64,000 bases of DNA from Sinohyriopsis cumingii (Eukaryota; Mollusca; Bivalvia; Unionida; Unionidae): NCBI GenBank assembly GCA_028554795.2, contig CM068838.1, positions 125,929,928 to 125,993,927 of the forward strand, in the 5' to 3' direction. The translations under genes were made by a program, and so were the position numbers. Numbering within the stretch: position 1 is the stretch's first letter; the number at the start of each line of letters is the position of its first letter. Shown one piece after another: positions 27,407-36,923 of this stretch. Under the pieces are notes generated by a model, which was not told where the DNA came from, searched no databases, and saw only the letters and a program-made list of their open reading frames with translations.

Positions 27407-27851
27407 TATTAATATTCATTTGTTCAATCTCCGAGTAAATACTGATCATTGCCGAAAATTCTGGATCGGAGATAACGCCATCGTTGAGACTCTCGGAAAG
27501 CAGCGATGATAATTTCGAATACGCGTCGTTGACCTTGGATAGTTTATTCTTGTACAACGATAATTTCTCACTCGTGCACGAGGATATCTTTTTCGCTACG
27601 ATATTGAGAACACCAGCGATTGTTGTTGTTGACGAGATTATTATCGTTGCTACGATCGGCGCGATTGTTGTTACCGCGGATAAAATTATTCCAGCACCAG
27701 CGACTATCGCGGATACCGTGTACACGGCGACGTCAATGATAACTAATCTACGCTGGTATTTTTTTATTTTTATCTGATACTCGTCTAGTAGTTTTTTTAG
27801 CGAATCCTGCCATGATCGCGCCTGATTGTAACGGTAGTCAGATGCGGTCAT
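27327..27851 (-). CDS. Element B membrane protein with coiled coil
   Basis: 174 residues. A charged N-terminal helix (SWQDSLKKLLDEYQIKIKKY) is followed by two hydrophobic segments (DVAVYTVSAIVAGAGIILSA and TIAPIVATIIISSTTTIAGV), then a second helical region (KLSLYKNKLSKVNDAYSKLS). It overlaps the minor capsid gene by 80 bp. No family recognised; the hairpin of two membrane segments between coiled coils would fit a virion membrane-active or egress protein, which is only a guess. Confidence 0.6.
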   Translation of the reverse strand: MTASDYRYNQARSWQDSLKKLLDEYQIKIKKYQRRLVIIDVAVYTVSAIVAGAGIILSAVTTIAPIVATIIISSTTTIAGVLNIVAKKISSCTSEKLSLYKNKLSKVNDAYSKLSSLLSESLNDGVISDPEFSAMISIYSEIEQMNINNVRTSSDRDKHDTADNNTNIVKLHQT

Positions 27852-27874
27852 TTATTAGTATCTTACGATAACAA

Positions 27875-29215
27875 TTACGGATTCTGCTTATATTCGGATA
27901 AAAATTCGAAAAATATAATATAATACACTGGTCCCATGTTGGTTCTATCTGGTGGTTCTAGCACAAATATGAACTCGTAACCTGCGGTCATAATGTAATT
28001 AAAATTTTCATCGAAAGAAGCGCCACCTGCGGCTTTTATTTTAAATTTTATCGGAGCTTGAAGAAATATTCGATATACTCCAGTAATTGGCGGGGTAAAT
28101 TTAAATATGTTATTCTCGGGTGTCCATGCGCCCCTTTGTGTATCTACCATAAATGGCACACGGCATTGTAGATTTTTTGTTTCTACCTCCGCTGGTATCG
28201 AAATACGCGATAATCTTCCAAGATTCAGTGGTGATATTTTTGTGTTGATATCGTTAATTTTTGTAGATGCGTCGAGAAGATCCTCGTTGATTTTTTTTAT
28301 TTTCTCCTCTGTCGATTCACGCATCGCGTTAAACCCCTTAGTAAATTCGGGAACAACAAGTTCGCTGAGTTTATTAATTTCCTTGTTGATATCGTCGATT
28401 GTTGCTCTCTGACCCATCGCGGTATTTATTTTGGTAATTTCCTCGTTGATGGATTTTACTCTCTCGATGAGATCGCTGTGTGATGTTCTGTCGGCTTTTT
28501 GAAAAATTAATGCGCGTGCCGATTCAATCTCTCTGTTGATTTGGGCGATATCTTCGTTTGTTTTCTCGGTAAGATCGTTATGTGATGTTCTATCGGCTTT
28601 TTGAAATATTAATGCACGTACCGATTCAATCTCTCTGTTGATTTGGGCGATATCTTCGTTTATTTTCTTTGTTTTCTCGATGAGATCGCTGTGTGTAGTT
28701 GAGGAGGTTTCGATGAATTTTTTTATATCCTCGTCGAGTTTTTTATTGAGATTTTTTGATGTATCGTCTAGTTTTTTAAGATCGTTAGTTAGCTTGGTAA
28801 ATCTTTTTATCATTCTGTCCTGAAGATCGTCGTGTAATGCTTTATCGGCCTTTAGAAGTATCGCCGCTGATAGCTCTTTGTCGGATTTTTCTACATCCGC
28901 GATATTAGCCTTTAGTGGCAATACCGCTAATAGATCAGTAATATCAGCTATAGATTTCAACACTAATTCTGATTGACGAGTAAATTGACTGATATGATCA
29001 TTATATTCTTCTCGCTTGATTATATCAGCTATTTTGACATTGCTGGTTTGTAATCGCCCTTCGGTATTTTGAAAAACAGCAACTTCACCAGGATCCACCT
29101 CTGACAGCGATAGAAGATTGTTAATATCGCTCTTGGTTGCGAACTTTGATAGATCGACGTCAGTCACTTCTGCTTTTTCCTTCCTGTAGATAAATCTACC
29201 GTAAATGTCAACCAT
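27875..29215 (-). CDS. Element B fibre-like coiled-coil protein
   Basis: 446 residues. A short N-terminal part (MVDIYGRFIYRKEK, FATKSDINNLLSL) leads into ~240 residues of heptad-type coiled coil. A module of 34-48 residues (EDIAQINREIE.. ALIFQKADRTSH) is repeated two to three times. The last ~120 residues (IPAEVETKNLQCRVPFMVD, FKFTPPITGVYRIFLQAP, YEFIFVL) look beta-rich, like a compact trimeric head of the C1q/TNF or tail-fibre kind. By analogy with adenovirus fibre it would project from the vertices and bind the host cell. The start overlaps the protease stop by 8 bp. Confidence 0.7.
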   Translation of the reverse strand: MVDIYGRFIYRKEKAEVTDVDLSKFATKSDINNLLSLSEVDPGEVAVFQNTEGRLQTSNVKIADIIKREEYNDHISQFTRQSELVLKSIADITDLLAVLPLKANIADVEKSDKELSAAILLKADKALHDDLQDRMIKRFTKLTNDLKKLDDTSKNLNKKLDEDIKKFIETSSTTHSDLIEKTKKINEDIAQINREIESVRALIFQKADRTSHNDLTEKTNEDIAQINREIESARALIFQKADRTSHSDLIERVKSINEEITKINTAMGQRATIDDINKEINKLSELVVPEFTKGFNAMRESTEEKIKKINEDLLDASTKINDINTKISPLNLGRLSRISIPAEVETKNLQCRVPFMVDTQRGAWTPENNIFKFTPPITGVYRIFLQAPIKFKIKAAGGASFDENFNYIMTAGYEFIFVLEPPDRTNMGPVYYIIFFEFLSEYKQNP

Positions 29216-29546
29216 GATATTTATCTACGGTATATTCAAATAAAATTTTGTTATAAGGACCGGATGATTTTGAAATTGCTTCGAGGACGTTAATTGACTC
29301 TGGGCCGCATATTGGCGGATCCGCTAATGTCTGCGTTGGAAGTGTCGAATACCAAACCGGAAGTTTCAGCGAAGACACGTAGTTGATAAATTCATTTGGC
29401 GGTGCTAATCCGTACGAATCAAAATAAACGACTTCGCGAGGATTAATCGCGTAGGCAACCCAGTGTGTGCCAGGGCCGGTATTTTTATCGAGATTAATTA
29501 TTCCTGTCTCGGTAGAGTTTGGTTTGTCTGGTAGTTGATCTCGCAT
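29208..29546 (-). CDS. Element B adenain-like cysteine protease
   Basis: The catalytic residues are readable: His28 (GPGTHWVAY), Asp43 (YFDSYG) and Cys80 (PPICGPES), numbered from the ATG at 29546. It matures the virion by cutting capsid and core precursors. The first ATG is not the natural N-terminus: the frame stays open upstream through an A16 run (29564-29579). It reads IFRGVF directly before MRDQLP, the conserved opening of this protease, and further LSNLDLINEAK up to about 29640, inside the end of the pX-like gene, with no ATG. A non-AUG start, or a length change in the A-run, are possible. Confidence 0.85.
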   Translation of the reverse strand: MRDQLPDKPNSTETGIINLDKNTGPGTHWVAYAINPREVVYFDSYGLAPPNEFINYVSSLKLPVWYSTLPTQTLADPPICGPESINVLEAISKSSGPYNKILFEYTVDKYHG

Positions 29547-29599
29547 AAATACACCTCTGAAAATTTTTTTTTTTTTTTTCTTTGCTTCGTTGATTAGAT

Positions 29600-30049
29600 C
29601 TAAATTTGATAGGGGCGTGTTAATCTTAGGCCGGATCCGTACAAAGGGGGTCGTCCTAGTCTTAGGCCGGATCCGCGATGATATTTTTTTTTACCGTATC
29701 GTCCTCCTGTAACTTTTTCTATTATTTTTTTAGCCCCGAATCCACCTAAGGCCGATACTGCGCCTGTTATTAACGGAGCTAGTAAAGGAAGAAGAAAAGG
29801 AAGAAATCCGCCTATTTTGACCATGTCTTTGATTGCGCCTATTGAGAGATTCACATGAACGCCGGAATTCGCTGATTTGGCCTTGGTAAATCGTTCACGT
29901 TGACCTCTAGTTAGTGATAGTTTGTTAGGCCCACCGTGAATCTGATTGTTTTTCAAGGTTAATTTCAAACCGCGTCGCGCTGCTGTTGCTGCTTGGAGCT
30001 TTTTTATCTGACCCGGGGTCAGAGTTACACTGACGTGCTCGTATGGCAT
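29600..30049 (-). CDS. Element B pX-like core/capsid protein
   Basis: 149 residues. The N-terminal half has two similar blocks: LTPGQIKKLQAATAARRGLKL and LTRGQRERFTKAKSANSGVHV, each followed by a short strand and turn, an arrangement common in adintovirus core proteins. A hydrophobic Gly/Leu segment follows (GGFLPFLLPLLAPLITGAVS), and then a basic tail with a duplicated GSGLRL(G/T)RP. By analogy to adenovirus pX/VI it would bind DNA or the inside of the capsid. Gene 6679-7083 of Element A ends in a comparable GGILPLLL segment. Confidence 0.7.
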   Translation of the reverse strand: MPYEHVSVTLTPGQIKKLQAATAARRGLKLTLKNNQIHGGPNKLSLTRGQRERFTKAKSANSGVHVNLSIGAIKDMVKIGGFLPFLLPLLAPLITGAVSALGGFGAKKIIEKVTGGRYGKKKYHRGSGLRLGRPPLYGSGLRLTRPYQI

Positions 30050-30082
30050 ATTAATAACCGCTTAATCTAAATTTAGAATTTG

Positions 30083-31501
30083 TCACATGTTCTCGACAGG
30101 AGCATCGATGACTCTCATTCTACCACTGATGCCTTCCAGGATCATTGTTCTATCGCTGAGGATCACCGCGATGGCTCTATATAAATTATTTCCTGTGCGA
30201 ATTCTAGCTTTGAAATGGATATCAACAACGGATTGCTTTACCAAATCGAGATGCTCCAGGGAAAAGTAATAGATAGGATAGCGAGTATTAAAATCTAGCT
30301 GTGATATTTGCAATCCGGTATCGATATTTTGATCGCGACCCATAAAACTTAGCAATCGATAATACGCGCGAGCTGTCGAATAATTTTCAAAATTAATTGA
30401 TATTTCCTCTGATGGTTCTTGTTGGCCATTTACTCTCAGTGACACGTTTGTTGCGTTGATACTATCGAATATCATATGGTTGTATAATTGATGATATCTT
30501 CGCGTGTGCAAAAAAGCGATAAAGATATGCCTAGGTGCAGAGGTACCTTGCTGCGATGCAATACGCCAAGTAAAATCACCATCAATATCGGTAGTTATAG
30601 AATCTGTTGTTGTTGTTAGCCATGACATGATAGATTTACCGCCTTGGTTCATAAATGACAATAATTTTTCTTCTTCGATTATTGATGGAGTTATCGCTGG
30701 CATCCACAAGGTAAATTTGAGTAATTTTACCTGGCCGGCATTTCCCGCATCGAGAGCATTTATCACGTTAGTATCGTAATCGATATTACCTTCTCGCCAG
30801 ATAGCATCATCGCTATTTCCTTTTCTAATAAGTGTTATGGTATGTTTCGCTCCGTAAATAATTTTTCTGAAATGCCTGCAAAATCCGAATATATGGGATA
30901 ACGGAATAGCACAAGAGAATCTTCTGTGAAGTCCTTGCAGCATAGATTTTCGCGTGGCAAATCCGAGATTATAATCAGGATAAGGTTTAATGATCATATC
31001 TTCGACATCATTATTGGGAACAGCAGGATTGGCGCGATTGTTGGGTTGTCTGATGTCAAACGGCCTACTTTCGGGACGGTCAGAATTATCTTTGGCAAAC
31101 ATCATACTAGGACCAGCTGATCTAGTAAAATCATCCGAGTATCTAGCTAGGCCTATTATCGTCGTTGCTAAGTCAACATCATTAGTAATTGACTCAATTT
31201 CTCTTCCATCAATCATGTAAGTGGCGCTCTTGAATAACGCCATAATACCGTTGTTAACAAATCCGACTCTAAAATCTGCTCCATAGAGGGTATTATCTGT
31301 TTTAACAATTTCCCCGATAACTTCGATATATGCCTCAGATGGAAGAAAATATCTTGTTGTATCGTGAACTTGAATTTCCAAGCGATTAGGTGTATTTGGT
31401 TCAACTGCATCGTACGAGAAATACTGGAAATCTCGCACGGATGTGTCTCTTCCTACGGGCTCGTCCATGTCGAACACTTCATTTGACACTTGTGCGAACA
31501 T
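30083..31501 (-). CDS. Element B major capsid protein (double jelly-roll)
   Basis: 472 residues, intact. After a short head the first jelly roll begins (DFQYFSYDAVEPNTPNRLEI, FLPSEAYIEVIGEIVKTDNT). The last strand group shares the IVKTDNT phrase and its position with the Element A capsid protein, and NNGIMALFKSATYMIDGREI corresponds to that protein's FMHSLFSEVDLYLNNK. The C-terminal region (HLDLVKQSVVDIHFKARI) is the usual penultimate strand. It builds the hexon-like trimer of the icosahedral shell. Flanked by pX-like and pVI-like genes, as in adintoviruses. Confidence 0.9.
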   Translation of the reverse strand: MFAQVSNEVFDMDEPVGRDTSVRDFQYFSYDAVEPNTPNRLEIQVHDTTRYFLPSEAYIEVIGEIVKTDNTLYGADFRVGFVNNGIMALFKSATYMIDGREIESITNDVDLATTIIGLARYSDDFTRSAGPSMMFAKDNSDRPESRPFDIRQPNNRANPAVPNNDVEDMIIKPYPDYNLGFATRKSMLQGLHRRFSCAIPLSHIFGFCRHFRKIIYGAKHTITLIRKGNSDDAIWREGNIDYDTNVINALDAGNAGQVKLLKFTLWMPAITPSIIEEEKLLSFMNQGGKSIMSWLTTTTDSITTDIDGDFTWRIASQQGTSAPRHIFIAFLHTRRYHQLYNHMIFDSINATNVSLRVNGQQEPSEEISINFENYSTARAYYRLLSFMGRDQNIDTGLQISQLDFNTRYPIYYFSLEHLDLVKQSVVDIHFKARIRTGNNLYRAIAVILSDRTMILEGISGRMRVIDAPVENM

Positions 31502-31516
31502 TTATTATTAAGAATA

Positions 31517-31990
31517 TCATCTAAAACGAAGACCACTGCCTGAAATAAAACTTGTATTAGCAACTTCATTTGCGAGATTTGTCTTAGCAACTTCCTGCGC
31601 TAAATTTGTCTTAGCAACTTCCTGTGCTAGATCGTTTATTTTTTTATTTGCCGCGTCGTTTATGACTTTGCTGATTTCGGGTGGCATTTCTCTGGTGATG
31701 GGTAATTTGACGAATTGTTTTTTGCGCACTAAATTTAATATTTTACTTTTGACAGCATTGAAACCCTTGCTGGCCAAATTACCGATACCAGAAATGGCAG
31801 TCTCTCCGATTTTTCCTATTGCTTTTGACGCGAATTGTTTGATCGTGGGTCCGATTTTAGGTATTACTCGCGTAACGAGACTTCCAATGATATCACCGAA
31901 TCCATTGCCGTGGATATATTTGTACACGGGCAATCTAGAGTTTACTATGCGGACCTGTTTGGGTCTGCGCTGATGTTTGTGAACAATCAT
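31517..31990 (-). CDS. Element B pVI-like virion protein
   Basis: 157 residues. The basic N-terminus (KHQRRPKQVRIVNSR) is followed by an amphipathic, glycine-led segment GNGFGDIIGSLVTRVIPKIG, the counterpart of GHGLGDMLKSAFRSVAPVL in Element A. The C-terminal part has three tandem copies of (N)LA(Q/N)EVA(K/N)T and ends SGSGLRFR. Close to the ends of the pX-like protein (SGLRLTR), this terminal basic motif may be a shared protease or capsid-binding signal. Membrane disruption from within the capsid is the expected role by homology to adenovirus pVI. Confidence 0.7.
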   Translation of the reverse strand: MIVHKHQRRPKQVRIVNSRLPVYKYIHGNGFGDIIGSLVTRVIPKIGPTIKQFASKAIGKIGETAISGIGNLASKGFNAVKSKILNLVRKKQFVKLPITREMPPEISKVINDAANKKINDLAQEVAKTNLAQEVAKTNLANEVANTSFISGSGLRFR

Positions 31991-32010
31991 GTTATTTCAA
32001 TTGTGTTGTT

Positions 32011-33640
32011 TTAATCGATGAGCTCATCGACAAGTTCCTTGTAAATGTGAGAATTAATGATGCCACCGCGGAATAACCGCTGACAAATATCTGAGGCTTC
32101 GTTAATTACTTCGCGAGAGTTATTTCCGGCTCGTTTTCCTCCGATTAATACCTCGAGGCGAGATACATCGTTGACAACGCTGTCAGGGCAAACGGTATAT
32201 CCGCTTCCTGTTTTTGGTTCTGAAAATGACGATGGCGATAACGCTTCCTCGAATACTTCTCCTGACGATGTCCCTGACGACGTTAATGGTGATTCTAAGG
32301 GGAGTTGAAAGGAAGGGGGGGGGGGGAAAACCCGGGATTAATATATCACTCTTCCTTGTAGATGATAGACTTTCCCTTAGCTTCGTAAATTTATAATCAC
32401 CAACATCCGATATAAATTTTTCAAAATTTTTATCAGAATAGTCTATTGGTTTTCCTAAAGTGCCAAAATAAATTATCGCCAGCCAATCAACTTCTTCGAC
32501 TTTATCAGAAATAGGTCTTATCAAAAAAAATCTTCTATTTTCAATAGAATCATCTGCAGCCATCTGAACTTTTGAATCATAGTTACTAAGTAAATACAAT
32601 TTGTTCGTGTTCAAATAATTATCAGCGGTTACACTAGTATCAAGTTTTATTGGATGAAGTTCATATTCTTCCTTCATCCTTATATCTTCGGAAAGTTGTG
32701 CCTTAGGTTGTGCTGGTTTAACTATCGGTGCCTGTGGTTGAATATCTTCTTTTTTCCTTCTTGATTTTATCTCTTTTTTCTGAGGTGGAATTTTTTCTTT
32801 TGGTCTAGCTCCTAATTCCTGTGGTTGAACTATCGGTTCCTGTGGTTGAACTATCGGTTCCTGTGGTTGAATATCCTCTTCCTGTGGTATTACTTTTCTC
32901 CTTCGTGTTTTAGCTTTTTCTTCCTTCTTCTGTTGTTTTATATCTTCCGCTAGTTGCTTATTATGTTTATATCTACCATCTGCTGCTTCTAAAAATCTTC
33001 TAAAAAATGGATCCCTTTCACTCGCATGTGTTTTTTCCGCATAAACTTTATATAACATGCTATACCAACTATTACGTTTTTTATATTTTTCCTTTCCTAT
33101 TTCAGTCAAATATTCATTTCGAATATTAAACATATCTTCCGCAAATTGACCAATTCGATCTATGGAATACAGTGTCGAGAGCGGTCGTGATATTATTTCC
33201 CATCCCCCATCGGTGAAATTTTCTCTTAAATTCTCGATATTAAACTTCCCTTTTTTTACTCCCGGTTTTCCTACTTTAGGTTTTCCATTACTTGCTCCAG
33301 AATCAATTGCAGGTTGTTGCTCTTGTGCTGCTGCTGCTATTGCTAATCGATCGGGTAATGTTCGTGATTGTTCCTCAATACCTTTCAACATGGGAAAAAT
33401 TCCCCTTTTCCTAGTATCCGGATCTTTTTCGTCACCAAATACAACTTGCTCGATTGTTCCGGTAACTGGCTTCAACCATTTCAATGATTCCTCGGCAATT
33501 CCATGTTGTACATCTTCGTAACCACGAACATTTCTCTTGAATAATTGTTTTGTCGGGATAAGCTTCTTTAATGCCGCTAATTGTTCTCGCGCTAATTTGG
33601 CAGAATGAGGCTCTCCAACTCTACTAGCTTTCCGACTCAT
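32011..33640 (-). CDS. Element B large unknown protein, frame change at a G12 run
   Basis: The ATG at 33640 (MSRKASRVGEPH) opens a frame that runs to 32183. It has a basic head, an Ala/Gln-rich linker, a conserved-looking helical region (GWEIISRPLSTLYSIDRIGQ), a Lys/Gln/Pro stretch with the repeat (I/V)QPQEPIV, and a folded segment (RRFFLIRPISD, DWLAIIYFGTLGKPIDYSD). After a run of 12 C in coding sense (32315-32326) the frame turns Arg-rich. The neighbouring frame instead reads an acidic, natural-looking end (TGSGYTVCPDSVVNDVSRLE, then VDELID) to a TAA at 32011-32013. I infer that the true protein uses the second end. No family recognised. Confidence 0.6.
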
Positions 33641-33685
33641 ATTATTTTCAACTATATTGTTTTAATGCGAGGTAAAATTAGGATC

Positions 33686-34028
33686 GGCAGCCAAACTTTG
33701 CAAACTTCATCGATGGAATAAATTTCTCCTACCCCCCCCTAAAATTGCTGTCCAAAATCAATGATTTTTGCACACAAAAATTGCAATCGGTGACGAATTT
33801 ACGCAAATTAATTCTCGTAGGAAGGCTTATTTTTGAAATCTGAGGCTTCTACGGAGAAAGTTCTCGTAGGAAGCTTTATTTGGTCTGGAACGTCTGGTCT
33901 GTACAACTTCCCTGCCGAGGATTATTTTTCTATCTCGGAGGTTACAATATTGAGATACCCCCCCCCCCTGAAAAATGATGGTTTTTGTCTGAAAATAGCT
34001 AAAAAGTCTGCCCGCCCTCCCTGCTGCT
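33686..34028 (-). repeat. Element B right terminal inverted repeat
   Basis: Inverse of the left repeat, ending CCCTGCTGCT at 34028. It is followed by AACGTTG, which also precedes the left repeat. The first gene (start 33640) begins 45 bp inside it. Confidence 0.95.
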
Positions 34029-34074
34029 AACGTTGTAATCGATGCATTTTCCCACTTGCCAAAATTGTAACAAC
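34029..34074 (+). repeat. Host 43-bp tandem repeat, right of Element B
   Basis: One unit preceded by AACGTTG, the duplicated target; it continues the array interrupted at 19203. Confidence 0.9.
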
Positions 34075-35141
34075 TCTTGTTATAAGAGGGCGTCTATCTA
34101 CTACCTATTTAATATTTGAGACAAGATACAGACCACATTTATGAACTAAATTAAAGGTTTTGACAGTGATACGATTAGCCTTGCTAAAAACCCTGTACGT
34201 TTATGATATTCTTCTTTTCATCTTTCTCTGACATGTTAGACCTTGTCTTAGTAACACTCGTGGATCAAACGTTTACCAAGTGAAATATTATTTTTAATGT
34301 TGCTTAGAAACTTCGAAAGAAGCACAAGGAATGGCATACTCCATATAGGCATATCTTTTATAAACACCTTCTGGCTTTCTGAAGTATGGATATTTCGTGT
34401 AGGATACAAATGACGAAACACAAATAATTGCCTTAAAATTATTGGCTTTGTCAAGTGAGTGTTTTTATAATTTTCATCATCATGGTATATATGTTTAGAA
34501 TTTTCATTCAAAGTTTACGTGTTTTCTATTTTAATTTCTCGAATTTTTTTCTGAATTCCTTTTTGTCTTCTTATTCTCGCCTCCACGATTGTTAGAACAA
34601 TCTTTATTCATATCTCTCCGCTGTTTTATGTATGTTCTGTAACAAAGATTTCCGTAATAACCGTATATGCTAAACTCATTTACTTTTTTCTGGTTTGCAC
34701 TATGAGCTTGTCATGCTATTCACGCATACTGCAATAGTCAGTAGGTTGGATCTGCTTTTCATGCATACTGCAGTAGTCAGGTTGGATACTACCCATGTTC
34801 TGATACTATTATTATTAAAACCTGAATGCATGTTGACTTACAGTTTATTTGAAATTTAGCTGAAAAATGTGGCGTCGAATAATTAGCTAGTACATTTTAA
34901 GTCATATTAGCAAGAACCGTTATCATCAGTTCTTTAAAATAAACGGAAAGTGATGACAGCAAAAATTTGAAGAAAGGCCTAAGGTTGAAAATTCGCCAGA
35001 ATAAGTAATTTCGTATGTTTTAGAGATGAACTCAGTAAACAAATGCATTATAATAGCATGAAGCCGAAGCAGATACCTTAAAAGATTAGCTAGAAAACAC
35101 GTGAGAGAAGAAAAGATAATGTAAGTAGCTAATACAGAAGT
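34075..35141. other. Host intergenic DNA, no gene seen
   Basis: Only a short duplication of about 40 bp (CACGCATACTGCAATAGTCAG / CATGCATACTGCAGTAGTCAG region, 34716-34786). Confidence 0.45.
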
Positions 35142-35153
35142 ATTACTTGATAG

Positions 35154-35400
35154 TGGGGCCCCGAGTGGCCGAGTGGTCTAAAGCGCTCTCCGTTACGGAT
35201 CACTGCCATCTCACCTCTGTCTGCGTGGGTTGAGTCTAGGATTCGACCAATGTGGGTATGTGAGAAAGCTTGCCAGTAGCTTCTCGTGGGTCGGTGGTTC
35301 TTCCCTGGGTTTTCCCGGGTTCTTCCTCCACCATTAATACTAGCCGACATACAATGCCTATCGTGTGCTGAAAAATGGCGTTAAACCCCACAACAACAAC
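35154..35400 (+). mobile_element. tRNA-derived SINE (family 1), copy 2
   Basis: Same head, body and (CAA)n tail as copy 1. A perfect 12-bp target duplication ATTACTTGATAG lies at 35142-35153 and 35401-35412. Confidence 0.92.
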
Positions 35401-35412
35401 ATTACTTGATAG

Positions 35413-35873
35413 GTGTTACTATAAGGTCACATCCAAACAGACAGTTCATTACTTATATAAAACGAAAATCCATTGACAGAGATATCGTATCCAACTCAAA
35501 ATGCCACAATAATAAATAGGACGTGAGACAAACGCCACAACCTACAATATTTAGCAGATATCATTAAACTGAGATCTTGCATTCAACACAGTATGATTGT
35601 GGAGACGTTTAATAGGTGAATCGAGCACCACAACTCCCAAAACTAATTTTGAAGAAACCGTAAATTTGATTATTCCAATTATTTTGCGTTAATTTACGAT
35701 TATATATCTAATCACACAATCCACATTACCAGATAAATTAATTAATTATAGAAGTAGCGTTAAGTCGAGATAAGTGCCAGTGGAATATAAGGTAAGTTGA
35801 TTTTCAGTTTTAAAAAGCGAACTACGACAAAATAAAAGATTGTATATACCTAAGCACTCAAAGCGCCTGCTAA
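35413..35873. other. Host intergenic DNA, no gene seen
   Basis: AT-rich, no coding support. Confidence 0.4.
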
Positions 35874-36273
35874 CATTCATGTAACACCTGAGGCTGAGCT
35901 TTCTGTTTAACGCATTAAAATGGCATTCATGTAACACCTAAGGCTGAGCTTTCTGTTTAATGCATTAAAATGGCATTCATGTAACACCTACGGCTGAGCT
36001 TTCTGTTTAATGCATTAAAATGGCATTCATGTAACACCTAAGGCTGAGCTTTCTGTTTAATGCATTAAAATAGCATTCATGTAACACCTAAGGCTAAGCT
36101 TTCTGTTTAATGCATTAAAATGGCATTCATGTAACACCTAATGTTGAGCTTTCTGTTTAATGTATTAAAATGGCATTCATGTAACACCTAAGGCTGAGTT
36201 TTCTGTTTAATGCATTAAAATGGCATTCATGTAACACCTAAGGCTAAGCTTTCTGTTTAATGCATTAAAATGG
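35874..36273 (+). repeat. 50-bp tandem repeat, eight copies
   Basis: Units start at 35874, 35924, 35974, 36024, 36074, 36124, 36174 and 36224. Consensus begins CATTCATGTAACACCTAAGG and contains GCTGAGCTTTCTGTTTAATG. Units differ by only a few bases, suggesting recent expansion. Confidence 0.96.
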
Positions 36274-36639
36274 TAAAGAAGGTATTAAGTTCACCTGCAT
36301 TCTCTCCAGCACTAATACCTACCAATAAGGGCATTAATTTTAAGGTTGATAAATATCAAATAAATTACGAATGTTTTGCTTAATGAGGTCGAACATTGCG
36401 GACGGGTCAGAAAATAGTACAGACGAAATTCAAGTTCTTTCCAGCTCCAGTTTAAAGATTTGCAGCATTACCAACATGTTTTACGGATTTATGGCATGTA
36501 GTTTGTTTGTTTAGTTTTATATATTTTGTGGCCATGTTTCTCAAGGCAAAGCTGATATAAAAGAGAAAGTAAGACGGTATGTAATAATTACATAAGTGTC
36601 TGTGCTTTCTTATTTTTTCATCGCTTAAATAATTTTCAG
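36274..36639. other. Host intergenic DNA, no gene seen
   Basis: No coding or repeat signal. Confidence 0.4.
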
Positions 36640-36923
36640 TCATATCGCTACGATGTCTGCCGTGTGGCAGTTTATAGTGATGTCTAGTACTGGAGCATCA
36701 TGCCACAGACATATTACGTCATGTCCCATTCACATTATCCTAACACCAGGCCCACCACTCGTACCACTAACCTCTTAACCTCTTAATGCTGAGCGCCAAG
36801 AGAGACAGCTGCTCGTACCATTTTTAAAAGTCATTGATATGACTCAGCCGGGGTTCGAACTCGCGACCACTCGCATCTGAGGGGAGAAGGTCACTCTAAC
36901 CATTTTGACACCAGATCGGTCTA
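36640..36923 (-). mobile_element. tRNA-derived SINE (family 2), copy 1, diverged
   Basis: Read on the minus strand it starts with a tRNA-like head (B-box-like GGTTCGAACCCC region seen as GGGGTTCGAACTCG on plus) and ends with GTAGCGATATGACTGAAAA. Shares its whole body with 38145-38402 and 55120-55428. Confidence 0.75.

Larger units (their letters stand above)
19204..34028. mobile_element. Element B: complete integrated Polinton/adintovirus-like provirus
   Basis: About 14.8 kb bounded by ~344-bp inverted repeats that begin AGCAGCAGGG and end CCCTGCTGCT, the AG...CT type expected of Polintons. Flanking AACGTTG is present on both sides (6-7 bp duplication). It carries packaging ATPase, PLA2, integrase, a polymerase-helicase fusion, HNH endonuclease, penton-like, membrane, fibre-like, protease, pX-like, major capsid and pVI-like proteins. 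Genes are packed with overlaps or gaps of tens of bases. Except at homopolymer runs (an A8, a G12 and perhaps an A16), the frames are whole. That and the near-identical repeats point to a young insertion. Its proteins are clearly different from those of Element A. Confidence 0.95.

Noticed and set aside
35874-36273. CRISPR array
   Set aside because: The 50-bp units are contiguous with no unique spacers, and the host is a eukaryote.
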